Source of the DNA: Proteles cristata cristata
Taxonomy: Eukaryota > Chordata > Mammalia > Carnivora > Hyaenidae
Length of the DNA: 64,000 nucleotides
Direction: 5' to 3'
Assembly: GCA_017311185.1 (NCBI GenBank)
Contig: JAESUZ010003392.1
Coordinates: 248,001-312,000 of the forward strand
A program made the translations under genes and the position numbers. The first letter of the stretch is position 1. Each line of letters opens with the position of its first letter. The notes beneath the pieces are model-generated. The model was given only the letters and a program-made list of their open reading frames with translations, ran no database searches and was not told where the DNA came from. Shown here piece after piece: positions 10,852 to 21,190 of the stretch.

Positions 10852-11080
10852 GGGACACCCGGGTGGCTCAGTCCATTAAGTATTTGACTTTGGCTCAGGT
10901 TATGATCTCACAGTTCATGAGTTTGAGCCTGGAGTCAGGCTCAGGCTCTGTGCTGACAGCCTAGAGCCTGGAGCTTGCTTTGGATTCTGTATCTCCCCCT
11001 CTTCCCCTCCTCTGCTTGCACTCTGTCTCTCTCTCTCAAAAACAAATAAATGTTAAAAAAACTTTATTAAAAAAATAAAG
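10852..11080 (+). mobile_element. CAN-SINE
   Basis: Plus copy: 'gggacacccgggtggctcag', 'gcctagagcctggagcttgc', CT-rich stretch and an A-rich tail with aaataaatgtt. Flanks gtgatct on both sides (10,844 and 11,083). Confidence 0.92.
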
Positions 11081-12689
11081 ATGTGATCTGGGCACAAGAT
11101 CAGTAGCCACTGCTGAATTGGGGGAATTTGCTTCATACTGGACAGAAATGCTGGCTGCAGGACTCTGTGACTGACTTTGACTGGAGACCTGGTGAAAAGG
11201 CTGGATGTTAGCTCATATCCTGCTCCCTTTCCAGAAATCTTGTCCTGTTCTCCCTCCATCCATGTACCCAAGCCATCTCCTGAGCCTTGGCTCAAATCCC
11301 CTTCTCCATCAAGCCCTCCTGATCACACACCTGAAAGCCATCTCTCCTTGAGGTCATGCGGCAGGTGCTGCTATGTCCTTCCTCACGTTGTTGCCATGGA
11401 CCCTTTGTAAGGGGAACATCTTTGCTGTTACCTTATGTGTCTTTCGGGATTGAGAGCTGACAATGCCCGAATGAAAGATAGGAGCTGAGGGCACTCTCAT
11501 GAGACATAAATCCCAAGAAGCCACCATGGGGCCAGGACCCTCTGCTATGGAATTTATCTTTGTTGAATAATTGAGCGCTGTCCATTTCAGCTTGAAGGCT
11601 ATGATCTTTCATTTCTTTACCTTCAACAGATGTTAACTGAGCACCATCTATGTGTCAGTTAACACATACGTGGGGTCCATGGCTAGACCCCAGGACACTT
11701 TAGGAAGAGTCCAGTTTTGGGGGAAGCCAGGCATGCGTGAGGGAGGAAATTCCATTTACTCAGGGCTGGGGCGGGCATTCTGGTGAGATGGGCACTTAGA
11801 ATGCTGCTCTTTCCCAGGGCATGGGTGTGGCAAGGAGGGTCTCTCTTGGAGCAGAGAAGGCAGACATCCCTGGGAATGGACAGACAGTGTATCAGGGTGG
11901 GCGTGAGAGGAGAGATTTTTGGCACTGGGAAGCTTTGCAGAGAAAGGATGGATATCTAAAGAGGATCTCTATGAGCCTTTTCTATGGATAGTGCAGTGTG
12001 ATCCTGACCTCTCCCCAACAGTGTCCTTTAAGGAAAACGTGCGGATTTGGAGAATGGTAAGTACTTGGTGTGGTTCTGAGTCCTTCCCTGTGGCAGTGGG
12101 AGGTTGAGGATGAGCAGGCAACCTGGGTAGCTGGTGTTTGCTGGTACCCTTTGGTTAGAATGCCCTTTCAGCAAAATTTATGCATCCTAAGTTATTTTAC
12201 TTCACTATTTAATCCTTTTAATGTGTTCCATTAGTTAATATTATTTACTTTTGCCTTTTTTATCTGTAGTTTTTATTGTATTACTCTTCCTTTACAATAT
12301 CATCTTACTGTTTATCTTGGCTGTCTTTTATAGTTCTAACATTTTCAGTGCATACTGTTAAACTCATCAGATTTATTTTCAAGCATTTTTCAATTTTGCT
12401 GGTATTCACGTCAGCATGTTTTAAGCTAATGTTTACTTACGGCTTTTACTTTTTACTTTTTCAGAACCGTTTTTGTCCTTTTAGCTTTTTTCATCTTATT
12501 TCTGTCATGGAAAGCTGTGCTGATATCTGGCCACATGTCAGACCTGCCTTTTCATTTTCATTTTCCTACAGTCCCTGGCAGGGCTGGAGGCAGATTGGGT
12601 GGCCCTAAATCTTTACAGAAAGAGAGACTGAATGCATGATTCATTTATGTCCAGTTAGTCACTGGGTCCTGGCCATCTTACCTCCTGAA
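11081..12689. other. Mostly unique sequence, faint L2 traces
   Basis: 11,250-11,330 ('tggctcaaatccccttctcc', 'atcaagccctcctgatcaca') and 11,610-11,660 faintly recall L2. A splice-like configuration lies at 12,003-12,063 (see findings). 12,160-12,480 is T-rich with a 110-codon plus frame (12276-12608) of low-complexity Phe/Ser content; I treat it as chance. Confidence 0.35.
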
Positions 12690-12850
12690 GGTCTCAGTCC
12701 AGCCCTTCATCCTCTCTGCCACTGTGTCCGTACAGGCCACCACCATCTTTCACCTGGGTCCCCACGCTGCCTCCTAATGGCCTCCCGCCTCCTCTTTTCT
12801 TCTCTCTAATCTATTTGCCACCCTCCAGCACAGTGATATTTTTAAAATGT
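12690..12850 (+). mobile_element. L2 fragment
   Basis: The order 'accatctttcacctgggtcc', 'gctgcctcctaatggcctcc', 'ctaatctatttgccaccctc', 'cagcacagtgatattttt' follows the L2 3' half. Confidence 0.6.
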
Positions 12851-13130
12851 AGAAAAAATATTCACACTCCGATTTATTTTTGGCTAATGAGTGGGGATAT
12901 AGAACATCTTTAAAAATCACAAGAATGTGCATGCTTCTGGTTTTTAAAAAATTTGTGTTAATTTAAAAATATTTCTACTCTAGAAGATTTCAAATCTAGA
13001 TGAAATGAAAGAGAATAGTATACTGAACCCCCTTTCCCCATCACCATTGATTCACCATTTCCCCATCAACCCCCCCTTTCTGTTTTTGTTTTTATATTTT
13101 GCTTAAAGAGCAACATTCTTATATATGTAT
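12851..13130 (-). mobile_element. Old L1 (L1M class) fragment
   Basis: The segment 'aagagaatagtatactgaac', 'cccctttccccatcaccatt' recalls the 3' region of ancient L1. Diverged; boundaries uncertain. Confidence 0.4.
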
Positions 13131-13149
13131 ATATTATTTAAAAAGTTTT

Positions 13150-13358
13150 AAAATTAATCTTTATTTGTTTTTGAGAGAGAAAGAGCGACAGAGCGTGAGC
13201 AGGGGAGGGGCAGAGAGAGAGGGAGACACAGAATCTGAAGCAGGTTCCAGGCTCTGAGCTGTCACCACAGAGCCTGACGCAGGGCTCAAACTCACAAATG
13301 GCGAGATCATGACCTGAGCCAGAGTAAGGCACTTAGCCGACTGAGTCACCCAGGTGCT
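13150..13358 (-). mobile_element. CAN-SINE
   Basis: Minus copy: 'tttatttgtttttgagagag', 'gaagcaggttccaggctctg', 'gagatcatgacctgagccag', head ending 'gtcacccaggtgct'. Confidence 0.93.
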
Positions 13359-13362
13359 CTTC

Positions 13363-13392
13363 TTAATTAATTAATTAATTAATTAATTAATT
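13363..13392. repeat. (TTAA)n microsatellite
   Basis: 30 bp of pure TTAA repeat directly next to the SINE head. Confidence 0.97.
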
Positions 13393-13629
13393 TGCAGTGC
13401 CACTTGAAATCTGCAGGGTCGGGTACAAGCACAGCAGTCTGCACCCGGTATCAGTAGGCTTGTCTGTTTCTTCTCATCTCTTTATTGCTTCTATACCCTC
13501 CTGTGGAAGCCCTTGCTTTCTCAAACTAGCATCCTTTCTCTGTGCTGGTGGGCCTGGACCTCTTTGCCTGAGGTATCTAGTTTCTCGCACCCACACCATA
13601 CCCTGGGTAGCTCTTATTTTCTTCTTGCA

Positions 13630-13850
13630 TTGAAGATCCAGGCTTCAAGGTCCTGAGCTCAGGGAAGCCATCCTGACTCTCCTTCTCTGACTCTTTTCCC
13701 TGCTGCCTTTTCCACCTGTAACACACTGTTCTCTCTTGCTGTAGAATTAATTACACTCTTTTATAGTTGCCTGTTTACATATTTATTTCCCTCCTAGTCT
13801 CTGAGCTTCTTGAGGGTAGGATGTTTGTCCCCACCCCCTCACTTTTATTA
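13630..13850 (+). mobile_element. L2 3' end fragment
   Basis: 'tcagggaagccatcctgact', 'ctgtaacacactgttctctc', 'aattaattacactcttttat', 'agtctctgagcttcttgagg' run in the order of the L2 3' end. It may be the continuation of the L2 at 12,690-12,850. Confidence 0.65.
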
Positions 13851-15428
13851 TGAGAAATAATGAATGAAGAGGCATTTTATCTTGTCTTTGGGGATGTTCT
13901 GGCTGCCAGGGATTGGGATGCTCTTAGCACTTCTTTGTTGCCCATTCATTGCACATGTCACCATTTGTGGTCACTTACATGGCATTATGTATCGTGCCCA
14001 GCTCAACCCGGGACACCTTTGGTGAATAGTGAGGCAAGCCAAAGCACCCATGGACCCACCCTCTCTGGTTTCCTGCCAGATTGGGGACTTTTTAGGGCAG
14101 GCGAGTCTGTGCAGTGGCCAAAATGTGGGATTGCTCTGTGCCAGTGCCTCATCCTTGCCCTAGGGCCCGGGGGCTGCGGGCACAGCTGGGTTTGCATATG
14201 CTGGGGGTGATGGGCAGAGACATAGGATGGCTCTTCATATAAGTGTCCAAGGCTGCCTTCTGGAAGTCAGTCAGCAAGTCTGACAAACAGCTCACAGGTC
14301 TCCATGGATTGCTTTTTGTTAGAGGCATAAATGTTGGACTGCTTGCCTCTTTGGCCTTTGTGTAAAAATGGAGCGTGTTTCTTCTGTAGGCTGTATCTCA
14401 TCCATTCGCCTTGCACTCATTTATATCTGGATGGATTAGGTGAGCTCAGTGAATGGTCTCTCTGCTTCTCCAAGATAGGGCAGAGTTTTACACCCGCACG
14501 TAATCTCTTTCTGAGAATATTGTCCAAAAACTAGGTCATCTATTGTAAAGGAAATAAGGTAGTAATTAAATTTAACTGGAAGTTACAGTATTGGTGGTTT
14601 CATTTTAGAGAGAGTATGCCTCCCTAATTACTTTATTGCTGCAGTTACACTGGCTGTGGGTTTTTTTTTGGGGGGGGTAATGGGTGGAAGTAGAAAGGGT
14701 TGTATTTAATAAGTTAGATGATGATTTCTGGGCTTGAATATTTAACTGGCAGAACCTCACCTTCTAGGGCGAGTTCTGTTTCCTTGTGCCTTTTTCAGGT
14801 CTGCCTGATGGAAGCCAGTTCTCCTGTACCGTTGTTTGGCTCAGCTGCCTAGGGGTATCTTTTGGCACAAGAGCTGCATAGACAGACAAGGCCTCGCTAA
14901 GAAAAAAGCAGCAATTTGGGGTCGATGGGCCCTTTTCATGTATGCAGTCGACTGTCACAGCTGCATCGGATGTAAGTGATCCACTGTCTCCCCCACTTTT
15001 TATTTTCCAATTGGAAAGGGCACAGAGAGGCAAGGCCTGCGGAAGGCCAGCCTGCTAATTCTGATAGTTGAATGGCGGAGCTGAAAGTAGACCCCAGGTT
15101 TCACGACTTACGCTATGTGACCTGCCGCTTGTTGTCTTTCCACAAGAGAGTGGAGGGCAGGGCAGCTGGGGAGCCTTGGACCCCAGCTGGGTATAGGTGC
15201 TTAGGAAATGCTGTGTGAGTGCATGCTGAGTGACAGGACCACCTTGAAACAGTTTGGCTGCACCCACCAAATGTGGATAATATGGCCTTCTCACATTTCT
15301 TTTAGATTTGAGGTACATTTAGATCACTTATAGTGACCAACCACGATTTAGATCACCTGGGCAGCGGTCGTAAAGTGGATCACCACTTGCTTTCCACCTG
15401 CCCTTCACTCAGATGTCTTTGACTGGCA
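13851..15428. other. Low-repeat stretch, no gene seen
   Basis: Overlapping frames of 116 codons (plus, 13860-14210) and 64 codons (minus, 14003-14197) occupy the same bases, and no domain is recognisable. A T10-G8 run lies near 14,661-14,678. Nothing else stands out. Confidence 0.4.
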
Positions 15429-15619
15429 CCCCCTCTCTCCCCCTTCCCCTCCTCCCTCACTTCTCCATCTCCCTCCTTTATTTGTCCCTCAACCTGCCCT
15501 CACCCCTCTCTCCCTCTTCCCTGTCTTAGCCCTCCCTCTTCCTCTCTTATCCTTCCTTCACCCCTCCCCTATCTTACCCCTTTCTCATCCCTCCCTCATC
15601 CTTTCCTCCCTCTACCTCT
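15429..15619. repeat. 191-bp polypyrimidine tract
   Basis: Only 18 of 191 plus-strand bases are purines by hand count. The tract is built of degenerate CCCTC/CCTTC/CTCAC blocks without a fixed period. Confidence 0.95.
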
Positions 15620-15832
15620 GCTTAACCATTCCAGACAAGTCAATCAAGTAAAGGCCGTTAAACTTCTCAGAGATGCCCGTTTTTCGTTTCCCGTGGCTTC
15701 ACTCAGAGCTGCTATCATCAGTGTTTGTGAGGAAAACCTATTAAACCCATAGCTTACTGTGCTTCTTAAAAAGTAAGTACACTAATTTGTTCTGAAGGCC
15801 CACAAATATGGTCCAATGACTTTTCCTTTTCT

Positions 15833-16060
15833 TAAAAAGTATTTATTTTAAGAGAGACACAGAGAGAGAGAGAGTGAGAGCGCGAGCACATACGTGAGCA
15901 GGGGAGGGGTAGAGAGAGAGAGAGGAAGAGAGAGAAAGAGAGAGAATCCCAAGCAGGCTCCACATTGTCAGCACAGAGCTCTAACTCAGGAACTATGAGA
16001 TCATGTCCTGAGCAACACCAAGAGTCAGACACTTAACCCACTGAGCCACCCAGGTGTTCT
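15833..16060 (-). mobile_element. CAN-SINE, lacking part of the middle
   Basis: Minus copy with a long GA tract and 'ccaagcaggctccacattgt' directly joined to 'cagcacagagctctaactca'; the usual 'ggctctgagctg' block is missing. Head ends 'gagccacccaggtgttct'. Confidence 0.9.
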
Positions 16061-17280
16061 GACTCTTTCTTGATTAGTACTTTTCATACTGACTAAGTCT
16101 TCCTTGATGAGACGATACAGGGGGCTGGGAAGTCAGCCCAGTGAGGTTGTTGTTTGTCTTTGTGTGGAAGTCATCGGCTTCGGATGGGAACCTTGCCAAG
16201 GAGGACCACCCTGGGTTGTGCTTTTAAGCCCCAGCTTGGCTTGGTACATGTGAGGCTCTGGTAAAACTGAACAATTTTTATGAGCAAGGAAAAAATCATA
16301 AACAGCAAAATAATAGCTCAGCTCTAGAGATTCCTTGAAGAGCAACGAAAGGATCCCACAGAGCACATTTTAGCTGGTTAATAAGGAAGCCGAGTACAAT
16401 GGGTCCGTATATAACCTGCTACCACGTTCTATCAATATATAATTACCACATATTTTCCAATATGCCCCTGGGAGATGTGGCAGGTAAAATAGATTGAGAA
16501 GAAAATAATGGCGCTTGCCACACAATATATTAGATTGATACCTGTTAATACTTGAGCAGGCTCCTTGCAGGATGATTGGAAAGCACTGCATGCTCTCAGT
16601 ACAGATGAAGTGACTTTACACTCTGTTCTTTTATATACCTCTGTGCACATGGGCCTATGTAGAATGCAGAACATGTATATTTATTAAGACTTCCTGTCTT
16701 AGGGGTTGGAGGTCTTACTAAACTCAACCAGGGGAAACCTGTGGATGTGTGGAAAAATGATTTGTGTCCACCTCCCTCCCCTACACCCCCCATCCCCTCA
16801 TCTCCTCTGTTCCCCCCATCAGAGGCAACTGGTATAGGCCTTTTTTTCCTCTGTTGGGGCCCTGGGGAGGGGCCGTGTGGTGCTGGAGTCGGGGTCCTGC
16901 ATTTACTGCCAGACCAAAACAGACTCCAAGCTCTGGTTTTCTCTCTCTTCTTCTTTCTGATAGGGGAAAAAAAAGAATATTCAGAACATGGGAATACAAA
17001 TACAGTCACTTGGAATCTCACTATTTTTTCTTTTGCATATTGCCTTTTGGGTTTTGGTCTCATAAAAGTAATAATAGACATACATGTTTTATAATTACTG
17101 TACACATATGTTTTAGAGTTTTGATCTTCCCCCCACACATATTATATCCCATTTCCTCCTTATTTTACCCAGATTTCACACCAGTTATCTTAAACTAAAG
17201 CTGCCTAACATTTCATCATGAGGATAAGTTAGAATTTCGGTTAGCACAGATATGTCTTATGAAGTGCCTAGCACAATGAC
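16061..17280. other. No gene confirmed
   Basis: A 180-codon minus frame (16596-17138) and 117- and 144-codon plus frames (16741-17094, 16764-17198) overlap across a C-rich then T-rich segment. All three at once and the skewed composition point to chance. The segment 16,780-16,820 is C-rich (ctacaccccccatcccctca). Confidence 0.4.
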
Positions 17281-17412
17281 TCTCATTTATTTATTAATTC
17301 ATTTGTTTGTTTATTCATTCATCAAACTAACACTTATCAGACATCTGTTCTGTGCCAGCCTTGAAGAGAATATGGTAAATAAGGCACAGTCCTTACCTTT
17401 AAGGAATTTCTA
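17281..17412 (-). mobile_element. L2 3' end fragment
   Basis: 'tttattcattcatcaaacta', 'cacttatcagacatctgttc', 'tgtgccagccttgaagagaa', 'tatggtaaataaggcacagt' is the reversed L2 3' end. Confidence 0.7.
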
Positions 17413-17649
17413 GGCTAGAGGCATGTAAACCGAGGATGATCATTAAAACAGTTTTGCTACTCACAATACTTCTGACGCCAAATGTGTGGAAGGTTTTCCT
17501 ATGCCAATCAGTTTTTGACTCTCTGTATACCAAATGGGTTTTATACAAATCGATTCTGACACTACCTGGAGTTAGCACGGAGGAGTTAGCACAGACCGTT
17601 GCAGGTGAAGGGCTCCATTCCACAAGACGGCCCCCACTTCAGATGCCAA

Positions 17650-18305
17650 TCACCAGAACTGGCATCCTGCACTTCTGACCGCCGACTGTAAATTGGGGTT
17701 CCCCTCACCCCCCTTTTCAGATTTGAGAATTTACTATAATTGCTCACCAGAACTCAGGGAAAGACTTTTCTTACAGTTACCAGTTTATTATGAAGGATAC
17801 AACTCAGAAATAGAATGAAGAGATTCATAGGGCAAGGTATGTGGGAAGGAGCTTGGAGCTTCCAGGCCCTCTATGGGTGCGCCACCTTCGCCTTCCCAGC
17901 CAGGAAAGCTCTCTGAACTCCATGGTTTAGAGTTTTTATTGAGGTAGGCACAGTTGATTAAATCATCATCTATTGGCTTAATCTCTAGCTCTTCTCCCCT
18001 CCTCCTTCCCTTATAGGGGGCATGGGATGTGTGGGGTATGTGGGGTATGTGTGTGTATGTGGGGGCTGAAAGTCCCAACCCTCTGATCACCTGGTTGGTT
18101 GGTTCATCTGCCAAACAGCTCCCATCTGCTAAGAGTCACCTCATTAGTATAAACTCAGATGTGGATGAAAGGGGCTTATTATGAATAACAAAAGACACTC
18201 CTTTTACAGCTGTCACTCAGGAAACTTCAAAGGCCTAGAAGTCTGTGCCAGGGACCAGGGACAGAGACCAAATATACTATTTCTTATTATATCATAATAA
18301 CAGCC
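17650..18305 (+). mobile_element. Probable solitary ERV-class LTR
   Basis: The order 'ttcagatttgagaatttact', 'ctcaccagaactcagggaaa', 'caaggtatgtgggaaggagc', 'ctgaaagtcccaaccctctg', 'agagtcacctcattagtata', 'atgaataacaaaagacactc', 'gagaccaaatatactatttc' and 'ttattatatcataataaca' follows a mammalian ERV LTR consensus I recognise but cannot name. No internal retroviral coding is present. A short G/T-rich stretch (18,028-18,066) lies inside. Orientation follows that remembered consensus and is uncertain. Confidence 0.55.
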
Positions 18306-18519
18306 ATCCAGGTGGATGTACTTTCTGTTGGCTTGGGTCTGTGGCTTAAAGGCAGAGTCACCCAGAGTCATCAGGGAAGGTCTTGGGGGTGCTTGAGCTG
18401 GGCCTTGGCAGATAATTGGGGGTTCAGTGCATGCAGGTCCGGGTAGCATGTGAAGAGTGAGCATGGCTCACTGCATCTAGGATTACTCTGTAGTTTGTTG
18501 TCCAAACTGGGATACTCTT

Positions 18520-18707
18520 TTTTTTGAGTGTTTATTTATTTTGTGGGGGGAGAGGGGCAGAGAGAGAGAGGGAGACAGAGAATCTGAAGCAGGCTCCAGG
18601 CTCCGAGCTATCAGCGTAGAGCCTGACATGGTGCTTGAACTCAGGAACCATGAGATGGTGACCTAAGCTGAAGTCTGGCGCTCAACCGACGGAGCCACCC
18701 AGGTGCC
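18520..18707 (-). mobile_element. CAN-SINE with 19-bp TSD
   Basis: Minus copy: 'gaagcaggctccaggctccg', head ending 'gagccacccaggtgcc'. Flanked by TCCAAACTGGGATACTCTT (18501-18519) and TCCAAACTGGGACACTCTT (18708-18726), one mismatch. Confidence 0.95.
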
Positions 18708-18989
18708 TCCAAACTGGGACACTCTTGAGAGTGAAGGAGGGACACCGGGTGTAATCCAGGCCTGTTCCTGGAGAATCATGTGCGTGGCCATCCTCGGTGG
18801 AGTCCTCATCAGAACCACGGCATGCGAGAGCTGGAGGTAGGGTAGGGCGTCTTGTTAGAGTGCAGCCTCAGGCCCCTGCCTCCTCCAGCAGGTCAGAGCA
18901 GCCTGGGAATCTGCATTTGAACAAGTACCAGGTGATTCCAAGGAAGTTCAGAGGTTACATCTTATACAAATTAGGAGTCTACTTAAATT

Positions 18990-19418
18990 TATTTTTTAAA
19001 ACTTTTTTTTACTGTGGAAATCTTTGAAAGTATGACAAAAAGAGAATAAATAACTCCATATGTGTTCATTCGACTCCACTAATTACAATACATTTTCCTA
19101 ATGTTGTTTCATCTACTTATCCCTGTACAATGTTTTTCCTTGTATAATTTTTTTAAGTTAGAGTATTTTAAAGCAATTTTCAGACATTATTTCACTCATA
19201 TCCAATATGGACTTTTTAATGCAACCACAATACCGTTATCATACCTAACAAAATTAATGATAATCTTTAACATCCTCTAACACTCATTGTTGAAATCTCC
19301 CTAATTGTCTCAAGAATGCCTCCTTAGAGTTTATTAATATCCACTAAAGACCCATACACTCTTTTGGGTTGTTACATTTCTTAAGTCTGTGTTTTTCTTC
19401 TTCTTCATCTTCTTTTTA
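18990..19418 (-). mobile_element. Old L1 (L1M class) 3' fragment
   Basis: 'gcaattttcagacattattt', 'caaccacaataccgttatca', 'tacctaacaaaattaatgat', 'ttgaaatctccctaattgtc' follows an ancient L1 3'-end consensus. Diverged, boundaries approximate. Confidence 0.5.
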
Positions 19419-19519
19419 CGAGTTTTATTTAAATTCCAGCTAGTTAACATAGAGTGCAGTTTTGTTCTGGGTGTAGAGTTTAGTGATTCATCACTTACGT
19501 ACAACACCCAGTGCTCAGA
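19419..19519 (-). mobile_element. Short carnivore L1 3'UTR fragment
   Basis: 'gagttttatttaaattccag', 'ctagttaacatagagtgcag', 'gtagagtttagtgattcatc', 'acaacacccagtgctcagag' is the 3' end of a carnivore L1 read backwards. About 100 bp survives, a strongly 5'-truncated insertion. Confidence 0.7.
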
Positions 19520-19769
19520 GACCTTTTTTTTTTTTTAAATCTGTGCTGCATACTTACTGAAGAAATGGGTCATGGGCCCTGTATGCTTTCACAGATCACA
19601 TCTTGAGGAACACCACTCTAGACTTCCTTATTTAAATTATCAACTGTTTCTCTTTCTGGAGAATTCTCCCACGGACTTGGTTAGCCCTTGCACAGACTCA
19701 CAGCCATCACACCATCAAGACTTTGCCATATGGTGAACAGCATTTCTAGGGAGGCTGTGTTTACTCACA

Positions 19770-19880
19770 CTCATTCCATTGATTATTCCTTTTATTCACC
19801 AGATACTTTTCCTTTGTGGCATTCACTGTACAGAATCAGTGATGTACAAGAAGTTCCCTGTCTTCAAGGAGTGTGTGAGT
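19770..19880 (-). mobile_element. L2 3' end fragment
   Basis: 'attcaccagatacttttcct', 'gtacagaatcagtgatgtac', 'aagaagttccctgtcttcaa', 'ggagtgtgtga' is the reversed L2 3' end. Confidence 0.6.
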
Positions 19881-20096
19881 GAAATCTACCTCAGCAGTAA
19901 GGTCTTACTGCGTGCTGGCTCTTATCCACACAGGCGACAGTGAGAAGGTACGCAGAATTAGACCTCCTTTCCTAGTCTTTATGTTTATTCCCTTTGGACT
20001 TTAACATGACATTATAACCATGAAGATGTTTATTGTAAGTAAAATATTACAGAGTTGAGTCAATACAGAGTTGACAACTTTCCTCCTATCCCTTTA

Positions 20097-20320
20097 TAGA
20101 CTATTTTTTAAAAAATGTTTTTATTTCTAGGAAAGAGAGAAAGAGAGACAGCTTGAGCAGGGGAGGGTCAGAGAGAGAGGGAGTCACAGACTGAAACAGG
20201 CTCTAGGCTCTGAGCTGGCAGTCATCACAGAGCCCGACGCGGGGCTCGAACCCACGAACCGCAAGATCATGACCTAAGCAAAAGTCGGACGCTTAACCGA
20301 CTAAGCCACCCAGGCGCCCC
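20097..20320 (-). mobile_element. CAN-SINE, young subfamily, intact B box, 16-bp TSD
   Basis: Minus copy of the subclass marked by 'tttctaggaaagag' at the tail, 'tcacagactgaaacaggctc' and 'gctggcagtcatcacagagc', with head 'ctaagccacccaggcgcccc'. The reversed B box gggctcgaaccc is intact. Flanks TCCTCCTATCCCTTTA are identical at 20081-20096 and 20321-20336. Confidence 0.96.
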
Positions 20321-20336
20321 TCCTCCTATCCCTTTA

Positions 20337-20949
20337 ATCTCAACTTCAGAAGTCATCAGTATCAACAGTTTGGTGTGTGTCCTTGGTCTGAACCTTATAA
20401 ACTGAGAGAGCCTTTCTGGAGGTGGCCATGGGGCGTGAGTTCCTTTGGGAGAGGTCCTTGCTACAGAGGATTCCCTTGATCCTGGGGGCAGGATCAGCCC
20501 CTAAAGGACTCTGAGCTGGAGGGATGCCTGCTCAGATGTGTGCTGGGACTTCTGTGGCCACAGCATAGCCCAGGGGCGATAAGGAACACCTGAACTTGGC
20601 AACCAGCTGTGGGAATGGAGACAGATGTGACCAAGAGTATGGGGACTGTCCTTCCCTTACTGTGCAGTTTTATGCCGGCCATCTCCTGCATTTGAGACAC
20701 TGTACTAACCAAGCGTGTCTACTTGGTTTGTGCCCACAGCCTGGGGACAGGTTGGCCGTGACTGCTTGCAAGCACTGCCCTCAGCAGGGTTCTCAGTGGG
20801 GTGCAGGCCCAGCTGGACTCATGATTATTAATTAGTGATGAATGGACATGGAAAGCGAGTGGCAGCTTTCTGTCACTTTTGACCCAGCTGCCAAGAAGGG
20901 TGGTGGCGGTGAGGGCTCAGGTAGCTTGTGATACAAAAGCTGAGGCAGC
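20337..20949. other. No gene recognised
   Basis: A 79-codon plus frame (20596-20835) and a 72-codon minus frame (20494-20712) overlap. No family is recognisable. Confidence 0.4.
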
Positions 20950-21190
20950 AGCGTCAGCGATAAAAACATAAGCTTTGGAATTGGGAATATCTGGGTTCAG
21001 ACCCTGACTTTACTGCCTATGTGATCTTGGACCAGTGAAAAAACCCTTCTGACCTCCAGCTTCTGCATCTGTGAAGTGAGATGGATGATACTTGCCTCCT
21101 CTAACCCCTGGGATAGTGAAAGAAGAGAATATACACAGAGCACTTAGCACAGTGCCTGGCATGGAGCGAGGTGGTTCTTGTTGTATTATG
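20950..21190 (+). mobile_element. MIR SINE
   Basis: 'aagctttggaattgggaata', 'tctgggttcagaccctgact', 'atgtgatcttggaccagtga', 'cttctgcatctgtgaagtga', 'agcacttagcacagtgcctg' follow MIR from head to tail. Confidence 0.85.

Noticed and set aside
12276..12608. 110-codon Phe/Ser-rich plus frame
   Set aside because: T-rich DNA gives such hydrophobic translations; no signal of coding.
14655..14680. T10-G8 run
   Set aside because: Single homopolymer junction without G-quadruplex spacing or partner tracts.
16596..17138. 180-codon minus frame with overlapping 117- and 144-codon plus frames
   Set aside because: Three long frames on both strands over the same bases, skewed composition, no recognisable domain or splice structure.
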